Below are positions 6,651 to 9,039 of a stretch of DNA of 9,039 nucleotides, piece after piece. Origin of the DNA: an uncultured Planctomycetaceae bacterium (lineage in GTDB: Bacteria > Planctomycetota > Planctomycetia > Pirellulales > JACPPG01); contig CAMFLN010000073.1 in the NCBI GenBank assembly GCA_945957305.1, forward strand, positions 1 to 9,039. The letters run 5' to 3'. A model generated the notes under the pieces. That model had not been told where the DNA came from. It worked only from the letters and a program-made list of their open reading frames with translations, and made no database searches. A program made the translations under genes and the position numbers. Numbering within the stretch: the first letter of the stretch is position 1; every line of letters starts with the position of its first letter.

Positions 6651-7235
6651 CCAGGGGTATTCCATGTAGTGGGCCGTTTCCTGGGCGACGTCCTCTCCCA
6701 GCAGGCGGGCGACGACATACAGCGACATGTCGATTCCGGCCGCGACGCCGGCGCTGGTGATCAGCGTTCCGTTATCGACCACTCGCCGTGCCGCTTCGAC
6801 CGTGGTGCGCGGAGCGACTTCACGCAGGAGATCGAGCGCGCCGTGATGCGTGGTCGCCGACAAGCCGTCGAGCAGTCCCGCCTTGGCCAATAGCAGCGCG
6901 CCCGTACAGACGGACAGAACCAGTTCGCATTCTGGCTCTTGAGCGCGAATCCATTCCAAGAGTTGCCCGTTGTGCATTTCGCGGCGCGTCCCCTGCCCGC
7001 CTGGCACAACCAACAGATCGGGCCGCGGCGCACCTTGGCAGTCGAAATCAGGTAGCACCCGCAATCCGTTCCGCGCCGTGACGACGCCCGCATGCTGGGC
7101 GACCGTGAAGACGCGGAAAGGGCGCGAAACCTCGTTGCGCTGCGTGACGGAAAAGACTTCGAAAGGTCCGCAGAAGTCGAGCACTTCGACGTCGTCGAAG
7201 ATGAGAATCGCCACAGATCGCGTCGTAGGGGGCAT
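6600..7235 (-). CDS. DJ-1/PfpI family protein (isonitrile hydratase-like GATase1 domain)
   Basis: Complete 211-residue protein with a DJ-1/PfpI fold. The N-terminal strand and acidic segment VAILIFDDVEVLDFCGPFEVF carries E17 and D20. DLLVVPGGQGTR (73-84) follows, then the nucleophile elbow SVCTGALLLAKAGLLDG with Cys110, then ATTHHG with His130/131, and SAGVAAGIDMSL (161-172). This arrangement is typical of the subgroup containing isonitrile hydratase and the N-terminal domains of GATase1-type AraC regulators. Here there is no C-terminal DNA-binding domain, so an enzyme is more likely. The substrate is not determinable: hydratase, glyoxalase/deglycase-like or related hydrolase are all open. 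The family-conserved part ends near residue 195, and the tail GTVGSGQPAEGSEEE is read from repeat copy B. No good Shine-Dalgarno precedes the ATG. The gene is convergent with the TPR gene and divergent from the SDR gene. Confidence 0.88.
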   Translation of the reverse strand: MPPTTRSVAILIFDDVEVLDFCGPFEVFSVTQRNEVSRPFRVFTVAQHAGVVTARNGLRVLPDFDCQGAPRPDLLVVPGGQGTRREMHNGQLLEWIRAQEPECELVLSVCTGALLLAKAGLLDGLSATTHHGALDLLREVAPRTTVEAARRVVDNGTLITSAGVAAGIDMSLYVVARLLGEDVAQETAHYMEYPWPGTVGSGQPAEGSEEE

Positions 7236-7432
7236 GGGAGGTAACGCCTGGGGTTGAGGAGCGAGCGAGTATGAGCGAAGGGGCCACGCTTTTAGGCATT
7301 ATAAAGACTGCCTTACCGCAGGCGGGGTTCGCGAAAGCCGGCTCGTTGCTCGCCCCTGGGGGGGATGTTACCTTGCTCTGATTGCGATGCGTAGATCACC
7401 CCCCTGGCGGCGTTCAACCGAGGATCAACTTC
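7236..7432. promoter_or_regulatory. Divergent promoter region between the PfpI-like and SDR genes
   Basis: About 200 nt between divergent starts. The only AT-rich island is ATTATAAAG (7298-7306). On the minus strand it contains a perfect TATAAT (7303-7298), 63 nt upstream of the PfpI-like ATG; on the plus strand it contains TATAAA (7300-7305). No convincing -35 accompanies either. A shared control region is plausible but not demonstrated. The SDR RBS is GAGGA at 7420-7424. Confidence 0.35.
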
Positions 7433-8206
7433 ATGGCCGAATCGATTAAAGCGCGCTTCAACCTGACCGGCAAAGTGGCGATCGTAACAGGCGCGAGCAA
7501 AGGAATCGGCGAGTCGATCGCCCGCGGTCTCGCCGAGTTCGGGGCCAAAGTGATGGTCAGCAGCCGCAAGCAAGAGGCCGTGGATGCCGTGGCCAAATCG
7601 ATCCAAGCGTCTGGCGGCGAGGCGGATGCTTTCGCCGCTCATGCCGGCAGCACCGCGGACCTGCACGCCTTGGTCGACAAGACCGTGTCTCGCTTTGGCG
7701 GTGTCGACATCATCGTGAACAACGCAGCGGCCAATCCGGTGTTCGGGCCGATCGTCATGGCTGACGAAGGGGTCTTCGACAAGATTATGGCCGTGAACGT
7801 CAAGGGACCGCTGGAGTTGGCAAAAAAGGCGTTTCCGATCATGGCCGAGCGCGGCGGCGGATCGGTGATCAATATCAGCAGCATCGGCGGCATCAGCCCG
7901 GAACCGATGCTCGGCATCTACAGTGTCAGCAAGGCGGCGCTGATCAGCCTGACCAAGGTTTTGGCCGCTGAATGGGGCGCAGTGAACATCCGCGTCAATG
8001 CGATTTGTCCTGGCTTGGTGCAGACCAAGTTCAGCAAGGCGCTGTGGGAAACGGAAAGCAATCTGGAGAAATTCACCGCACAGCTGCCGCTGCAGCGGAT
8101 GGCTCAGCCTGAGGAGATTGCGCCTCTGGCATTGTTCCTGGCCAGCGACGCGTCGAGCTATTGCACCGGCGGCGTCTATGTCGCCGACGGCGGGCACACG
8201 ATCTAG
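7433..8206 (+). CDS. SDR family NAD(P)-dependent oxidoreductase, DHRS4-like (257 aa)
   Basis: Classical short-chain dehydrogenase of normal length. The nucleotide-binding motif TGASKGIG is at 19-26, and the SSR at 43-45 just after strand 2 is compatible with NADPH preference. NNAAANPVFGP follows at 97-107, and the catalytic residues are Asn122 (NVKG), Ser149/150 (NISSIGG), Tyr163 and Lys167 (YSVSK). ICPGLVQTKFSKALWE (191-206) and the C-terminal CTGGVYVADGGHTI complete the fold. The NPVFGP and FSKALW segments resemble DHRS4-type carbonyl/retinal reductases, although bacterial members are usually only called SDR or FabG-like. It should reduce a carbonyl or oxidise an alcohol in the cytoplasm; the substrate is unknown. 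ATG 7433 is chosen because GAGGA lies 8 nt upstream and the Rossmann fold starts soon after; the in-frame ATG at 7382 would add 17 atypical residues. Confidence 0.93.
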   Translation: MAESIKARFNLTGKVAIVTGASKGIGESIARGLAEFGAKVMVSSRKQEAVDAVAKSIQASGGEADAFAAHAGSTADLHALVDKTVSRFGGVDIIVNNAAANPVFGPIVMADEGVFDKIMAVNVKGPLELAKKAFPIMAERGGGSVINISSIGGISPEPMLGIYSVSKAALISLTKVLAAEWGAVNIRVNAICPGLVQTKFSKALWETESNLEKFTAQLPLQRMAQPEEIAPLALFLASDASSYCTGGVYVADGGHTI

Positions 8207-8210
8207 GAAA

Positions 8211-8286
8211 TGACGAATGTCGAATGACGAATGTCGAAGGAAAAGCATTCTGCAGTCGGCCTCGATTTGTCTTTAGACATTCGTCA
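8211..8286. repeat. Short inverted-repeat element E1 with a tandem 14-mer
   Basis: The 14-mer TGACGAATGTCGAA occurs twice in tandem (8211-8224 and 8225-8238), starting 4 nt after the SDR stop. TGACGAATGTC (8225-8235) is the exact reverse complement of GACATTCGTCA (8276-8286), giving an 11-bp stem across a 40-nt loop. The element is homologous to E2 at 8348-8404. It may form the 3' end of the SDR transcript. Confidence 0.75.
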
Positions 8287-8313
8287 TGAGAAATTTCCCC
8301 TCGCGGAGCGGCC

Positions 8314-8409
8314 ATGAGCAACTTGTATATCATCCGAACTGGGAAACGACGAATGTCGAAAAGCAATACGCAGCGCAGTTTCCCTTTGTCTTTAGACATT
8401 CGTCCTTAG
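8314..8409 (+). pseudogene. 5' relic of a histidine phosphatase gene
   Basis: A 31-codon reading frame starts MSNLYIIRTG, which aligns with MSNLYVVRHG at the start of the intact gene at 8432. The 14 nt ATTTCCCCTCGCGG precede both starts (8293-8306 and 8412-8425). Similarity stops after ten codons, where repeat element E2 begins (about 8346), and the frame then reads through the repeat to a TAG at 8407-8409. The catalytic RHG has become RTG. Most codons of the shared segment differ at silent or near-silent sites, so the duplication is not recent. It is best read as a decayed gene start rather than a functional small protein. Confidence 0.65.
8348..8404. repeat. Short inverted-repeat element E2
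   Basis: GACGAATGTC (8348-8357) and GACATTCGTC (8395-8404) form a perfect 10-bp inverted repeat with a 37-nt loop. It shares with E1 the AAAAGCA segment in the loop and TTTGTCTTTAGACATTCGTC at the right end. E2 sits inside the relic reading frame and upstream of the intact phosphatase gene. Confidence 0.75.
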
Positions 8410-8431
8410 ACATTTCCCCTCGCGGTGACTC

Positions 8432-9039
8432 ATGAGCAATTTGTACGTGGTCCGGCACGGGCAGGCGTCGTTCTTTGCCGAGAACTACGATCAACTTTCC
8501 CTCATTGGCGAAACGCAATCGCGGCTGTTGGGCGAATACTGGGCGCGGCGAAATGTGGTCTTCGACCAGGTTTATATCGGACCGTGTCGCCGGCATCGCG
8601 ACACGGCACGCCTGGTGGGCGAGGCCTATGCCGCCGCCGGCCACCACTGGCCTGAACCGGTGCTGCTGCCAGGGCTGGACGAGTACGAGGCCGAAGCGGT
8701 GCTGAAGCAGGCGCTGCCCAGCCTGATTGAAACGCACGACAACATCCGCCGATTACACGAGGCCGTGGAGCGCGCCGGCGACCGGGCCGAAAAATTGCGC
8801 GCCTTTCAAAAAATGTACGAGGTGGTCATTGACCGCTGGGCTCATGGAGAATTGGACCTGCCGCAGGTTGAGTCCTGGGCGAGCTTCTGCGAGCGCGTCC
8901 ATCGAGCGTTAGACCAGATCACCACGCACGAAGGTTCGAGGAGGCAGGTGGCCGCGTTTTCTTCGGGAGGGCCCGTGGGCGTCTGCATGCAGCGGGCCTT
9001 GGGAGTGACGCACCGCACGACCCTGCAACTGGCCTGGAT
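8432..9039 (+). CDS. Histidine phosphatase family protein (3' end outside window)
   Basis: Open from ATG 8432 to the window edge (202 codons, no stop). The N-terminal LYVVRHGQAS (4-13) contains the RHG motif, with His9 as the expected phospho-acceptor. IGPCRRHRDTA (49-59) is the second phosphate-pocket arginine motif, and E84/E86 in LDEYEAE are candidates for the general acid. FSSGGPVG (177-184) lies where most members have a second catalytic histidine (usually xHGG); here that position is serine. Family members are phosphatases or phosphoglycerate mutase-like enzymes; the substrate is unknown. A weak GGTGA precedes the start. It follows the SDR gene in the same direction at a distance of 225 nt, which is filled by the E1/relic/E2 module. 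Confidence 0.9.
   Translation, partial: MSNLYVVRHGQASFFAENYDQLSLIGETQSRLLGEYWARRNVVFDQVYIGPCRRHRDTARLVGEAYAAAGHHWPEPVLLPGLDEYEAEAVLKQALPSLIETHDNIRRLHEAVERAGDRAEKLRAFQKMYEVVIDRWAHGELDLPQVESWASFCERVHRALDQITTHEGSRRQVAAFSSGGPVGVCMQRALGVTHRTTLQLAW

Noticed and set aside
7313..8248. 311-codon minus-strand reading frame antisense to the SDR gene
   Set aside because: Its start lies in repeat E1 and its body is the complement of a fully conserved SDR gene; no family features are visible.

Overview
The window most likely comes from a planctomycete, probably of the Pirellulales type. The grounds are moderately high GC, a DUF1559 protein with a pilin-like N-terminus and a C-terminal H-X9-DG motif (a family strongly expanded in that phylum), and a pair of exported PEP-CTERM proteins. 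The genus cannot be fixed from this sequence alone.

Layout, left to right. (1) Positions 1-2247 hold two tandem plus-strand paralogues of a glycine/threonine-rich PEP-CTERM surface protein; the first is cut by the window edge. Between them lie three stacked hairpins, the last a textbook intrinsic terminator, and a structured leader. (2) Positions 2248-2524 hold a roughly 277-bp non-coding element built as a long imperfect inverted repeat of 7-bp units around a conserved core. (3) Positions 2684-3946 encode the DUF1559 pseudopilin-like protein, followed by a 14-bp-stem terminator. (4) Positions 4170-4517 encode a small HEAT-type lipoprotein with its own terminator. (5) Positions 4878-6401 encode an exported TPR protein. 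(6) A second copy of the inverted-repeat element (6397-6650) lies between the TPR gene and a convergent DJ-1/PfpI-family gene (6600-7235, minus) and supplies that gene's last codons. (7) Divergently from it, positions 7433-8206 encode an SDR oxidoreductase resembling DHRS4. A duplicated intergenic module containing a broken copy of a histidine phosphatase start follows. The intact histidine phosphatase gene (8432 onward) runs off the right edge.

The left two-thirds is dominated by envelope or extracytoplasmic proteins (PEP-CTERM, DUF1559, lipoprotein, exported TPR), most apparently single-gene transcription units with their own terminators. The right third is cytoplasmic small-molecule metabolism. 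I see no defence system, CRISPR array, tRNA, rRNA or intact transposase. The most unusual content is non-coding: the two heptad-based inverted-repeat elements and the way they abut or enter coding sequence, the duplicated short hairpin module that accompanies a decayed phosphatase start, and a sharply bounded near-identical block in the PEP-CTERM paralogues.
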